In this document: in pieces, positions 27,400 to 36,447 of the stretch | Numbering within the stretch: the first letter of the stretch is position 1 | How the letters are laid out: each line of letters begins with the position of its first letter | NCBI GenBank assembly: GCA_963743325.1 | Contig: CAVUOZ010000010.1 | Span: forward strand, 496,001-560,000 | Origin: DATFVA01 sp963743325 | GTDB lineage: Bacteria; Bacteroidota; Ignavibacteria; Ignavibacteriales; Ignavibacteriaceae | Reading direction: 5' to 3' | Length of the DNA: 64,000 nt | The notes under the pieces: model-generated | What the model was told of the DNA's origin: nothing | Seen by the model: the letters and a program-made list of their open reading frames with translations, nothing else | Database searches by the model: none | Program-made: the position numbers and the translations under genes

Positions 27400-28026
27400 A
27401 TGTTAAACAGAATTCCATTATTCCCATTGAATATTGTTGTTTTTCCTTCATCAAAATATCCTCTTCATATTTTTGAAGAGAGATATAAAAAAATGATTAA
27501 CAAATGCCTCAGTGAAAAAACCGGCTTTGGTATTGTTACTAAACTTGACAACGAAATATCCAAGATTGGAAGCTATGTTGAGATAGAAGATATCCTACAG
27601 AAATTTGATAATGGAGAGATGGATATATTTGTCGTCGGGAAAGGTAGATTTTTCATTGATAATGTATTTACTCATCCCGATAAATATCTTATGGCAGCGG
27701 TGTCTGAATATGAAGATCTGACTTCTGAAGTTAATCCATCGCTGCTTCTTGAATTGCAGTCTTCATTCGAAAGGATAATTGAAAAAACCAATTTCCAGCT
27801 TGAGGATGCGTTCTGGAGAAATTATGAGCAGACAGGACTTAAATCATTTAAGCTCGCAGAGAAATCAGGACTATCGTTACAGCAGCAGCAGTCATTAATT
27901 ACTTTCCGGGATGAAAATATGAGGGTTAATTATCTTCTTGAACATTATGAAAATCTTGAGAAACAAATCTCAGAGTCACCGACTATCCGCAGTATTGTTA
28001 TGAGCGACGGATACATTAATAATTAA
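27400..28026 (+). CDS. Lon N-terminal-domain protein (LON substrate-binding domain, PUA-like)
   Basis: A 208-residue free-standing Lon-N domain. It starts LNRIPLFPLNIVVFPSS and continues PLHIFEERYKKMI, the family signature. No ATPase or protease domain follows. The C-terminal half is helical with a Gln run (LSLQQQQS). Such proteins are common in Bacteroidota; their role is unsettled, perhaps substrate recognition. The start codon sits 14 bases after the SOD terminator, so it needs its own promoter. Confidence 0.85.
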   Translation: MLNRIPLFPLNIVVFPSSKYPLHIFEERYKKMINKCLSEKTGFGIVTKLDNEISKIGSYVEIEDILQKFDNGEMDIFVVGKGRFFIDNVFTHPDKYLMAAVSEYEDLTSEVNPSLLLELQSSFERIIEKTNFQLEDAFWRNYEQTGLKSFKLAEKSGLSLQQQQSLITFRDENMRVNYLLEHYENLEKQISESPTIRSIVMSDGYINN

Positions 28027-28112
28027 TCATTTATAATTAGCAATTTATAAATAACAATTGGAATGAATATCTCCCCGGGTGATAATTTTTTCTATAAGAA
28101 TCAGTTTAAAAT

Positions 28113-28141
28113 AAAAAAAGGAAAGTTTATCATTTTCCCTT
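28113..28141 (-). terminator. Probable terminator of atpDC
   Basis: On the minus strand, GGGAAAA ... ACTTTCC forms a short stem followed by seven T. It lies just past the atpC stop. The stem is AT-rich and modest. Confidence 0.55.
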
Positions 28142-28162
28142 AATTACCTGAATCTATTTTTC

Positions 28163-28582
28163 TTAAACTTCATACCTTATATGCTTTTCTACCAGTTTTA
28201 ATCTGTTGACAGCACGTTTTAAGGCCTGCTCTGCTCTTTCAACATCAGTTGTATCTGTCTTATGGGCTAACCTGTTCTCTGCCCTTTCTCTTGCGCCGCG
28301 TGCTCTTTCAACATCTATACTTCCGATTTCTTCAAGTGAATCTGCAAGAACTAAAACATGGTTATTCAGCACTTCTACTGTTCCACCGCCGGTTGCATAA
28401 TTCTTTTCATCCTTATCCGGCAGAACCACTTTGACTTCGCCGATCTCAAATGTACTCATCAGGGGAGCATGATTCTTCAATATCTGGAAACTTCCCTCGG
28501 TTCCCGGTATAGTAACCGATTGAACTTCACCCTTAAATGAAATTTTATCAGGTGTAATTATTTCAAGAATTAATACCGGCAT
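28163..28582 (-). CDS. atpC: ATP synthase F1 subunit epsilon
   Basis: A 139-residue central-stalk subunit. The N-terminal beta-sandwich shows LEIITPDKISFKGEVQSVTI and EGSFQILKNHAPLMSTFEIG. The C-terminal helical hairpin contains ERARGARERAENRL. It sits two bases after atpD. The other ATP synthase genes are not in the window. Confidence 0.96.
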   Translation of the reverse strand: MPVLILEIITPDKISFKGEVQSVTIPGTEGSFQILKNHAPLMSTFEIGEVKVVLPDKDEKNYATGGGTVEVLNNHVLVLADSLEEIGSIDVERARGARERAENRLAHKTDTTDVERAEQALKRAVNRLKLVEKHIRYEV

Positions 28583-28584
28583 AA

Positions 28585-29994
28585 TCAGCTCATTTTCTTT
28601 GCTTTATCAACCGCTTCTTCGATGGTCCCGACATACATAAAGGCTGATTCAGGAAGATCATCATGCTTACCGTCAATTATTTCTCTGAAACTTCTTATTG
28701 TATCTTCAAGCTTAACATATTTGCCTTTGAATCCTGTAAACTGCTCGGCGACGTGGAAAGGCTGACTGAAAAATCTCTGGATTCTTCTTGCTCTTCTGAC
28801 TATGGTTTTATCTTCATCGGAAAGTTCGTCCATACCGAGGATATTAATAATATCCTGGAGGTCTTTATACTGCTGAAGAATCTCCTTGCATAAACGGGCC
28901 ACATCATAGTGGTCCTGACCAAGGATACCCGGTTCCATAATTCTCGAAGTAGAATCTAGAGGATCCACGGCGGGATAAATACCCAGCTCCGAAATCTGCC
29001 GGCTCAATACGGTTGTTGCATCAAGGTGTGCAAATGCAGCTGCAGGAGCCGGGTCTGTCAAATCGTCCGCAGGAACGTAAATTGCCTGCACGGAAGTGAT
29101 AGATCCTTTATCTGTTGAAGTAATCCTTTCCTGCAGGGCTCCCATCTCGGTGGCAAGGTTCGGCTGGTAACCTACGGCAGAAGGCATACGTCCTAATAAG
29201 GCTGATACTTCGGATCCTGCCTGGGTAAATCTGAATATATTATCAATAAAAAGAAGGACATCTCTCCCCTCTTCATCTCTGAAATACTCGGAAATAGTTA
29301 AGCCCGATAAGGCAACTCTTAGTCTTGCTCCCGGAGGTTCATTCATCTGTCCGAAGACAAGCGAGGTTTTTTCAAGTACTCCTGATTCTTTCATTTCAAT
29401 CCAGAGATCATTTCCCTCACGTGTACGTTCACCTACTCCTGCAAATACGGAATAACCGCCATGTTCCTGTGCAATATTATGAATTAACTCCTGGATAATA
29501 ACGGTTTTACCAACACCGGCACCTCCGAACAATCCTGTTTTACCACCCTTTGAATAAGGTTCTATTAAATCGATTACTTTTATCCCGGTTTCAAAAATCT
29601 CCTGTTGAGTTGAGAGATTTTTGAATAACGGTGCAGGCCGGTGGATCGGATATCTTTTATCAGTCTTAATTTCTCCCAGGGCATCAATTGGATTACCAAT
29701 TACATTAATTAAACGACCAAGTGTAGCAGGCCCAACCGGTACTGAAATTGGTTCGCCTGTATCAAATGCCTCCATACCTCTGACCAATCCATCCGTGGAG
29801 TCCATTGCTACTGCACGCACTCTGTCTTCGCCTAAATGCTGCTGTACTTCCACAATCAGATCTTCCTTCACACCTTCAGTTGTAGTACGCGGAATTTTGA
29901 TTGAATTATAAATGCTGGGAAGATGGCCATTTTCAAATTCTATATCAATAACAGGCCCGATTACCTGTATAATTTTGCCTTTGACTTCACTCAT
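28585..29994 (-). CDS. atpD: ATP synthase F1 subunit beta
   Basis: A 469-residue catalytic subunit. The Walker A motif is GGAGVGKTVIIQELI (about residue 150), followed by GERTREGNDLW and the Walker B LLFIDNIFRFTQAGSEVSALLGRMPSA region. It hydrolyses or synthesises ATP with the alpha subunit. The gene forms a two-gene atpDC operon away from the rest of the complex, an arrangement known in green sulfur bacteria and their relatives. A promoter-like pair lies just upstream. Confidence 0.98.
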   Translation of the reverse strand: MSEVKGKIIQVIGPVIDIEFENGHLPSIYNSIKIPRTTTEGVKEDLIVEVQQHLGEDRVRAVAMDSTDGLVRGMEAFDTGEPISVPVGPATLGRLINVIGNPIDALGEIKTDKRYPIHRPAPLFKNLSTQQEIFETGIKVIDLIEPYSKGGKTGLFGGAGVGKTVIIQELIHNIAQEHGGYSVFAGVGERTREGNDLWIEMKESGVLEKTSLVFGQMNEPPGARLRVALSGLTISEYFRDEEGRDVLLFIDNIFRFTQAGSEVSALLGRMPSAVGYQPNLATEMGALQERITSTDKGSITSVQAIYVPADDLTDPAPAAAFAHLDATTVLSRQISELGIYPAVDPLDSTSRIMEPGILGQDHYDVARLCKEILQQYKDLQDIINILGMDELSDEDKTIVRRARRIQRFFSQPFHVAEQFTGFKGKYVKLEDTIRSFREIIDGKHDDLPESAFMYVGTIEEAVDKAKKMS

Positions 29995-30025
29995 TACTTT
30001 TCCTTATTCTTAGAAAATTAGTTTG

Positions 30026-30056
30026 TAAATTTAAGGATTTGGTTAAGATTTTACAA
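30026..30056 (-). promoter_or_regulatory. Candidate promoter of atpDC
   Basis: On the minus strand TTG (30056-30054), exactly 20 bases, then TAAATTTA (30033-30026), one mismatch from TAnnTTTG. The predicted start lies about 25 bases before the atpD ATG. Confidence 0.45.
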
Positions 30057-30191
30057 ATAAAACTAATCGGGGAAATACCCCCGGTAATACAAGACGCAAG
30101 TGAGTTTCCGGGGTTAAATGATCAAAAATAGCCTGCTTTAAAATATATTAGATGAAAGTACTTTTTCGGTAATTTTTAAAGAAAGCAAAGC

Positions 30192-31103
30192 TCAAAATAA
30201 AGCCCGCGCATGTTTATCTGCATGATAAGAACTCCTTACAAGAGGAGATGATTCAACTATTTTAAATCCAAGTTTTAATCCTTCCTCCCTATACATCTTA
30301 AATTCGGCGGGAGTTACAAACCTGTCAACCGGTAAGTGATTTTTGGTCGGTTGAAGATACTGTCCTATCGTCAGTATATCGCAGCCATGACCCACAAGAT
30401 CTTTCATTAATTCCAGGACTTCCTCGGTCCTCTCTCCTATTCCCACCATTATTCCGCTTTTGGTCTTTAGCCCTTTCTCCTTAAACCATTTTATCAGATT
30501 TAAACTTCGTTCGTATTTAGCCTGTGGTCTGACAACAGGATACAGCCGGGGAACAGTTTCCAGGTTGTGATTCAATATGTCCGGAGGATTCAGCATTATT
30601 ATTTCGAACGCTTCAACAACTCCTCTGAAATCAGGAATCAGAATTTCAACCGTGGTGTCATACATTTCTTCATTTATTATTCTCACACATTCTTTAAAGA
30701 TATTTGCTCCCCCGTCCTTCAGTTCATCCCTGTTTACTGATGTGATCACAACGTGTCTCAGATCCAATTCCTTCACAGAATCCGCTACTCTTCTCGGTTC
30801 GTTCAGATCAAGTTCATCAGGCATGCCGACTTTAATATTACAGAATCCGCAGCTTCGTGTGCAGGTATCGCCCAGAATCATAAAGGTTGCACTCTTATTA
30901 TTCCAGCATTCTGCCATATTAGGACACCGGGCTTCTTCACATACTGTGTGAAGATGCTGTTTTCTCATCAGTGTTCTGACATTGCTGTAATTCTCGCCGG
31001 TCGGCAGTCTGACCTTGAGCCATTCCGGTCTTTTACCGGGAGACTGCTTTTCCTGCTCTAATTTTTCTTTTGCCGCTCTTTGAAATGCATTTATAGTTCT
31101 CAT
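30192..31103 (-). CDS. lipA: Lipoyl synthase
   Basis: A 303-residue radical-SAM enzyme that inserts two sulfurs into octanoyl groups on lipoyl domains. The radical-SAM motif is CTRSCGFCNI (about residue 82). The auxiliary cluster is bound by CEEARCPNMAEC (about residue 55) and by the C-terminal SSPLVRSSYHA with its conserved Ser. Length is normal. It is the last gene of an operon with lipB and the lipoyl-dependent dehydrogenase, so cofactor and client are made together. Confidence 0.97.
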   Translation of the reverse strand: MRTINAFQRAAKEKLEQEKQSPGKRPEWLKVRLPTGENYSNVRTLMRKQHLHTVCEEARCPNMAECWNNKSATFMILGDTCTRSCGFCNIKVGMPDELDLNEPRRVADSVKELDLRHVVITSVNRDELKDGGANIFKECVRIINEEMYDTTVEILIPDFRGVVEAFEIIMLNPPDILNHNLETVPRLYPVVRPQAKYERSLNLIKWFKEKGLKTKSGIMVGIGERTEEVLELMKDLVGHGCDILTIGQYLQPTKNHLPVDRFVTPAEFKMYREEGLKLGFKIVESSPLVRSSYHADKHARALF

Positions 31104-31118
31104 AATTTTTATTCACAA

Positions 31119-32873
31119 TCATATTGATGCCGGATCAAAATTCTCTAAAGTATCCTTTATAGATTTCAGAAATCTGCCGCCCAGCATTCCGTCAATTAAC
31201 CTGTGATCGTGTGCAAGTGTAAGCGCCATTATTGGTTTAATAGCTATTGTATCTGCACCGTCAACTTCAATTACCACTGGTCTCTTTGCAATCGTACCAA
31301 CTCCGAGTATCGCCACTTCAGGCTGATTAATAATCGGAGTTCCAAATATAGCACCGAATACTCCATAATTAGTAATGGTAAAAGTACCGCCGGTTATATC
31401 ATCGGGGGTAAGCTTTTTATTTCTTGCCCGGGTAGCAACATCATTTATGGCTTTTGCAAGCCCTATAATGTTTCTTTCATCCGCCGATTTAATATTGGGT
31501 ACGATTAATCCTGTTGGTTCAACTGCAACTGCAATTCCAAGGTTAATAAATCTTTTCTGAAGAATTGTTGCACCGTCAATCGTCGAATTCACAAGCGGAT
31601 ATTCTTTTAATGCTTTTACTGAAGCATTGGCTATGAATGCCATATATGTCAGCTTCACACCTTCCTTCTGCAGATACTCGTCTTTATGCTTTTGAATAAA
31701 GTTATGAATCCTGGTCATATCAACTTCGAGCATTGTAGTCACATGGACAGAAGTATCGCGGCTGTTAACCATATGCTGCATAATTTTCTGTCGTATATTA
31801 TCCATCGGAATTCGTTCAACATCTCCGGAAATCTGTCCCGTAAAAGAAGGCTGGACCTCGGGAACGGATCTGGATTTTTCCTTTTCAGCCGGCTGCTGAG
31901 TCGCAACGGGTTTAGAAGGTTCAACTTTCTTTTCACCTCTTGACTCAATAAATGAGAGAATATCCTTTTTGGTCAGTCTTCCTTCAAGCCCGGTTCCTTT
32001 AATACGCTGGAGTTCACCAAAGCCGACATTTTCCTTCCTTGCTATATTCAGTACAAGCGGAGAATAAAAACCGCTGTTATCTCCTTCAACAGATTCAACT
32101 CTTTGTGTTGTACCGGCTGAGAAATCTTCATGCATTTTTCGGGGAGCCTCCTGTTTTACATCTGCCGGCTTTTCAGCACTGACAATCAAAGGTTTTTCCT
32201 CTTTCCTGGGCCGGGCAGCCGTAGCACCTTCCCCGGTAGCAAGTCTTGCTACTACGGTTCCCACCTCCACCGTTTCTTGTTCAGCAACTAATATTTCGGC
32301 AATGGTTCCCTCAGCCGGCGAAGGCACTTCTGTATCAACTTTATCAGTGCTTATTTCAAATATAGTTTCATCTTTCTGAACCTTATCACCCACTTTCTTA
32401 TGCCATTTAAGAATAGTTCCCTCCATTACCGATTCACCCATCTTCGGCATAGCAATATCAATAACGTCTCCTGATTCACCGGTCGCCACTAAAAAATTTT
32501 CCCGTGTTCCGGGTTCTTTCTCACGGGCTTCCTTGATTGCTTCCTCATCTCCAGCTTTTATAGATTCATCTTTATATTCTGATACATCTGGCTGCCGCTG
32601 CTTTTCTGCTTTCCTTTCAGATGAAGTTACGGGGTTTTCCCCGTTTTCTCTTATGACCGCAACAACAGTTCCGACTTCAACTGTTTCACCTTCCGGAACA
32701 TTTATCTGCTGGAGAATACCGTCTGCAGGAGAAGGGATTTCAGTATCAACTTTGTCGGTGCTGATTTCAAAGATTATTTCATCACGCTCTACTTTATCGC
32801 CTTCTTTTTTATGCCATTTGATAATGGTTCCCTCGCTTACGCTTTCTCCCATTTTCGGCATTACGACTTCCAT
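31119..32873 (-). CDS. Dihydrolipoamide acyltransferase (E2) of a 2-oxoacid dehydrogenase, two lipoyl domains
   Basis: A 584-residue E2. Two lipoyl domains (residues about 1-76 and 135-212) both carry the lipoylated Lys in FEISTDKVDTE. A peripheral-subunit-binding domain lies about 272-312 (SPLVLNIARKENV, GRLTKKDILSFIE). The catalytic domain follows with ITNYGVFG and the active-site LAHDHRLIDG near the end. It transfers the acyl group to CoA. The linkers are long and Lys/Glu/Pro rich. Pyruvate or branched-chain substrate cannot be fixed; the fused E1 favours branched-chain or pyruvate types. Confidence 0.94.
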   Translation of the reverse strand: MEVVMPKMGESVSEGTIIKWHKKEGDKVERDEIIFEISTDKVDTEIPSPADGILQQINVPEGETVEVGTVVAVIRENGENPVTSSERKAEKQRQPDVSEYKDESIKAGDEEAIKEAREKEPGTRENFLVATGESGDVIDIAMPKMGESVMEGTILKWHKKVGDKVQKDETIFEISTDKVDTEVPSPAEGTIAEILVAEQETVEVGTVVARLATGEGATAARPRKEEKPLIVSAEKPADVKQEAPRKMHEDFSAGTTQRVESVEGDNSGFYSPLVLNIARKENVGFGELQRIKGTGLEGRLTKKDILSFIESRGEKKVEPSKPVATQQPAEKEKSRSVPEVQPSFTGQISGDVERIPMDNIRQKIMQHMVNSRDTSVHVTTMLEVDMTRIHNFIQKHKDEYLQKEGVKLTYMAFIANASVKALKEYPLVNSTIDGATILQKRFINLGIAVAVEPTGLIVPNIKSADERNIIGLAKAINDVATRARNKKLTPDDITGGTFTITNYGVFGAIFGTPIINQPEVAILGVGTIAKRPVVIEVDGADTIAIKPIMALTLAHDHRLIDGMLGGRFLKSIKDTLENFDPASI

Positions 32874-32896
32874 CTTAAAACTCCTGGTTTACTTTA

Positions 32897-35035
32897 TTAA
32901 AATTCTAATAATTCTTTTATTCCATTATAAACTCTATTCCTGTTTGGCAGAATTTCATTCTCAAGTATCGGTGAATACGGGATATGAGAATCCAGAGCTG
33001 CTACTCTCCTGACAGGACCGTCAAGAAACTGAAAACAATTATCTGCAATCCGTGCAGCAATCTCTGCACCGAATCCTCCCGTAAAAGTATCTTCATGTAT
33101 GATAATTGCTTTATTTGTTTTTCTAACCGAGTTAAAAATTGTTTCTTCATCGAGAGGAATTATAGTCCGCAGGTCAATTACTTCAACTGAATAACCTTCA
33201 TCTTCAAGTTTTTTTGCCGCAAGAACTGAATCCCACAAGGAAACTCCGTATGAGATGACTGTAGCGTCAGTACCTTCTCTTACAACTTTTGCTTTTCCAA
33301 ACGGGATGAGATAATCAGCATCAGGTTCGGGCGACATGGCCGAACTCTGTCTGTATAACCCTTTATGTTCACAGAAAAGAACAGGGTCATTTAGTCTTAT
33401 CGCAGTTTTCAATAATCCTTTTGCATCGGCTGCATTAGAAGGAAAGGCTATATAAATCCCCGGAATGTGTGCGTAGATTGATTCAATGTTCTGGCTATGG
33501 TACAGCCCTCCGTGAATATATCCGCCTACTGCTACGCGAACAACTACCGGAGAAGTCCATTTATTTTTAGAACGATAACGGATTGTAGCAAGCTCATCCT
33601 TCATCTGCATAAATGCAGGCCAGATGTAATCACCGAATTGAATTTCCACAACAGGCTTTAATCCTGTTAAAGCCATCCCTATTGCAACTCCCATTATACT
33701 GGCTTCAGCTAGTGGAGAATTGAATACCCTGTCTTCACCGAATTTGTTTGAGAGTCCTTTCGTCACTGTAAAAACTCCGCCCTTATTATCGGCAATATCC
33801 TCACCGAACATATAGATTCTATTATCCCTCTCCATTTCTTCCATCAAAGCGTGATTAATCGAATCAACCATCACAATTTTATTTCCAGATGGCGGATTCT
33901 TTTCATAGACGAGTTCATCTTTTAATCCGCTCTCATCAAAGATAAAGCGGACTGCAGTATCAGGTTTTGGATCAGCAGCCTGGATGGCTTTATCTGCCGC
34001 TTCATTCACCTCTCGCTCAATATCCTTTTTCAGTCTTTGAAATTCCTCATCGGAAATAAGTTTCAGTGAAGTTAGTTTTTTCACAAACTGCTGGATAGGA
34101 TCTTTCTGTAAATCTTTTTCAAGCTCTTCCGGACTTCTGTATTTTTTCTGGTCATCAGAAGAAGAATGAGACTGAAGCCTGACAACCTCTGCTTCGATTA
34201 AAGCAGGACCTTTCCCGCTTTTTATATAATCTATTGCTTCGGCAACTTTATCAACACATTCAAAATAATCGGTTCCATCGATCTTTGCGCGGTGAAGATT
34301 AACGAATCCGGCCATCATCTCCGATACAGACGATCCTCTCCCCCCGCTTTGAAGATAAACCGGGACGGATATGGCATACTTATTATTTTCAATTACAAAA
34401 AGAACCGGAAGTTTTTCTCTGCTGGCCCAGTTCACGGCTTCATGAAATTCTCCCTGGCTGGTAGTACCTTCACCGCTGCTTACATAAGCAATGTTTCTTT
34501 CACCTTTTCTAACCTGCGCTAAAGCGGCCCCTACCGCCTGTAAAAACTGTGTCCCTGTAGGACTTGATTGAGCAGGTAAATTGATACCGGGATGACCCCA
34601 GTGACACGGTAGCTGCCTGCCCCCGCTCGATGGATCTTCATCTTTAGCAAAACACTGAAGAAAAAATTCGTATGGTGTTACTCCAATAGTCTGGCTAAGG
34701 GCCATATCCCTGTAATAAGGAAAGAACCAGTCTTTTTTGGGATTTAGTGCCAATCCAGCAGCAACCTGTATCGCTTCGTGACCCGAACCTGCAATATGAA
34801 AGAAAGTCTTCCCCTGCCTGAGAAGATTCATTGCCTTGGTATCAATTGACCTTCCAAGAAGCATTAAATGTAAAATCTTAAGTGCTTCTTCTTTAGACAG
34901 TTGTGAAGATTTGCCTGACTTTGTACTTACGCTGTTTCTATTCTGGCCATTTGAACGGTTTTCACTGCTGGAATCAGCTTCTTTCGGTTTATTTTTTGCC
35001 GGGGTATTATTTTTATCCGATATTCTCTTAGCCAT
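32897..35035 (-). CDS. 2-oxoacid dehydrogenase E1, alpha and beta fused
   Basis: A 712-residue fused E1. The alpha half (residues about 50-380) has the thiamine-diphosphate motif starting GEGTTSQGEFHEA and ending VIENNKYAISVP. The beta half (about 385-712) starts VMVDSINHALMEEMERD and has GEDIADNKGGVF and VEIQFGDYIWPAF. It decarboxylates a 2-oxoacid and acylates E2. The N-terminal 45 residues are Lys/Ser/Asn-rich and look disordered. It is 10 bases downstream of lipB and 23 bases upstream of E2. Confidence 0.94.
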   Translation of the reverse strand: MAKRISDKNNTPAKNKPKEADSSSENRSNGQNRNSVSTKSGKSSQLSKEEALKILHLMLLGRSIDTKAMNLLRQGKTFFHIAGSGHEAIQVAAGLALNPKKDWFFPYYRDMALSQTIGVTPYEFFLQCFAKDEDPSSGGRQLPCHWGHPGINLPAQSSPTGTQFLQAVGAALAQVRKGERNIAYVSSGEGTTSQGEFHEAVNWASREKLPVLFVIENNKYAISVPVYLQSGGRGSSVSEMMAGFVNLHRAKIDGTDYFECVDKVAEAIDYIKSGKGPALIEAEVVRLQSHSSSDDQKKYRSPEELEKDLQKDPIQQFVKKLTSLKLISDEEFQRLKKDIEREVNEAADKAIQAADPKPDTAVRFIFDESGLKDELVYEKNPPSGNKIVMVDSINHALMEEMERDNRIYMFGEDIADNKGGVFTVTKGLSNKFGEDRVFNSPLAEASIMGVAIGMALTGLKPVVEIQFGDYIWPAFMQMKDELATIRYRSKNKWTSPVVVRVAVGGYIHGGLYHSQNIESIYAHIPGIYIAFPSNAADAKGLLKTAIRLNDPVLFCEHKGLYRQSSAMSPEPDADYLIPFGKAKVVREGTDATVISYGVSLWDSVLAAKKLEDEGYSVEVIDLRTIIPLDEETIFNSVRKTNKAIIIHEDTFTGGFGAEIAARIADNCFQFLDGPVRRVAALDSHIPYSPILENEILPNRNRVYNGIKELLEF

Positions 35036-35045
35036 TACAAACCTT

Positions 35046-35762
35046 TCACTTAACAGTAGCTAAATTAACAGAAAATATTTCTTCTTTTGTTACCTTGCTG
35101 ACATTCGTATAGCCGAATATTTCAACGAAATGTGCAAGAAGTTTTTGTTTAACCTGATTGATATCAATATATCCTTTAATCTCTTTCTTTATTGATGTAA
35201 CATCTTTATCGGTAATTCCGCATGGTATTATTCCCGAAAAAAATGATAAATCAGTATTTACATTGAAAGCAAAACCATGCATCGTAATCCACCGGCTGAC
35301 TTTAATACCTATAGCTGCTATTTTTCTATCCTCTATCCAGACACCGGTATATTTTGGTTCTCTGCCTCCGGTTATTCCATACTCCGCACAGGTCATAATA
35401 ATTATTTCCTCGAGTGCCCGCAAATATTTATGTGTATCCTTTTTCCAATCATTCAGATTGATGATCGGATAACCGACAATCTGTCCCGGACCATGATATG
35501 TTATATCCCCGCCTCTGTCAATATCATAAACGGATATCTTATTTGACGAGAGATATTCATCCGAACCTACCAGGTTGTTATGATCAGCCGTTTTTCCTAA
35601 TGTATAAGTATTGGGATGCTCCTGCAGATATAAAACATCCGGTATTTTATCCTTCACCCGGAGCTCAAAAGTTTCTTTCTGCAAATCCCAGGCCTCTTTG
35701 AAATCAATAAAGCCGAGATCGCAGTAGTAAAGAGTTCTGGTATTTAGTTTATTGTCTGACAC
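35046..35762 (-). CDS. lipB: Octanoyltransferase
   Basis: A 238-residue enzyme from the GTG at 35760-35762. It moves octanoate from acyl carrier protein to lipoyl domains. Motifs are RGGDITYHGPGQIVGYPI, IGIKVSRWITMHGFAFNV with the active Lys, and GIIPCGITDKDVTS with the active Cys. The open frame extends to 35870, but residues upstream of the GTG (HYSTTPIFYYPTTP) are translation of the repeat flank of the neighbouring insertion. The true start is therefore GTG 35762 or close to it. Confidence 0.94.
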   Translation of the reverse strand: MSDNKLNTRTLYYCDLGFIDFKEAWDLQKETFELRVKDKIPDVLYLQEHPNTYTLGKTADHNNLVGSDEYLSSNKISVYDIDRGGDITYHGPGQIVGYPIINLNDWKKDTHKYLRALEEIIIMTCAEYGITGGREPKYTGVWIEDRKIAAIGIKVSRWITMHGFAFNVNTDLSFFSGIIPCGITDKDVTSIKKEIKGYIDINQVKQKLLAHFVEIFGYTNVSKVTKEEIFSVNLATVK

Positions 35763-35799
35763 AGTATTTGTTTCCTGATAAACTTGTTTGGAATCCGGG

Positions 35800-36445
35800 G
35801 TTGTGGGGTAATAGAAAATTGGAGTAGTGGAGTAATGGAGTGATGTATGCAGGAATAAAATAGGCATCAATTACAGATTCCATTGTTCACTAATCCGTTT
35901 CTCAATTATTCCATCAATCCATAATCTTCATTCGGTTCGTGGATCAGATTATCCCACGTACGGGACTGTTTTTTATTTTGCACAGACTTTACCAGAGCAA
36001 TTAATTTGTTTTCTAATTCGTAGTGCAGTTGATCAAATTCTTCGAATTCCTTTGCGTCAATTAAATTCATTTCTTTAAGTCCGGCCATCCTTGTAAATAA
36101 TTCACCTGAAGAACCGAGCGAAATATTCAGAAACTGCAGATATTCATTTATTGATTTTCGACAATAACCTTCAGATATATTCGATGGAATAGATAAAGAG
36201 GCATTTAAAAGCTGAGATTTTAATTTTAATTCAAGATTAATCTTAGTAGTTAGTCTGAAACAAAACTCGAACAATGTCATCCCTAGATTCCATACTTCAA
36301 GTTTCATATATCCACGATTCAGATTGCGCCGTTTAGTATATTCTTTCATCTCAATAAATTACTTTGTTTTATTTGCTTTCCCATTACTCCACTCCTCCAA
36401 TACTCCAACACTCCATTGCTCCAATACTCCACTCCTCACTCCTCC
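35800..36445. mobile_element. IVS-like insertion inside the lipoate operon
   Basis: A second four-helix-bundle gene lies between flanks built of a roughly eight-base unit. The left flank (35820-35846) reads TTGGAGTAGTGGAGTAATGG. The right flank (36383-36440) reads as the inverse, CATTACTCCACTCCTCCAAT and onward. The pair can fold into a long stem around the gene. It separates lpd from lipB and overlaps the false N-terminal extension of the lipB frame. Mobility is inferred from comparison with 14731-15361. Confidence 0.55.
35906..36349 (-). CDS. Four-helix-bundle protein (23S rRNA IVS / S23 family)
   Basis: A 147-residue member of the same family as the gene at 14855. Conserved segments are MKLEVWNLGMTLFEFCFRL, LLNASLSIPSNISEGY and EYLQFLNISLGSSGELFT. 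The family's usual start would be near KLEVWNL, so the first 14 residues may not be translated. The two copies in this window are clearly diverged, so they are not recent duplicates of each other. Confidence 0.9.
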   Translation of the reverse strand: MKEYTKRRNLNRGYMKLEVWNLGMTLFEFCFRLTTKINLELKLKSQLLNASLSIPSNISEGYCRKSINEYLQFLNISLGSSGELFTRMAGLKEMNLIDAKEFEEFDQLHYELENKLIALVKSVQNKKQSRTWDNLIHEPNEDYGLME

Positions 36446-36447
36446 AT

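Noticed and set aside
35763..35870. N-terminal extension of the lipB frame
   Set aside because: It is translation of the repeat flank of the neighbouring insertion; LipB homology begins after the GTG at 35762.
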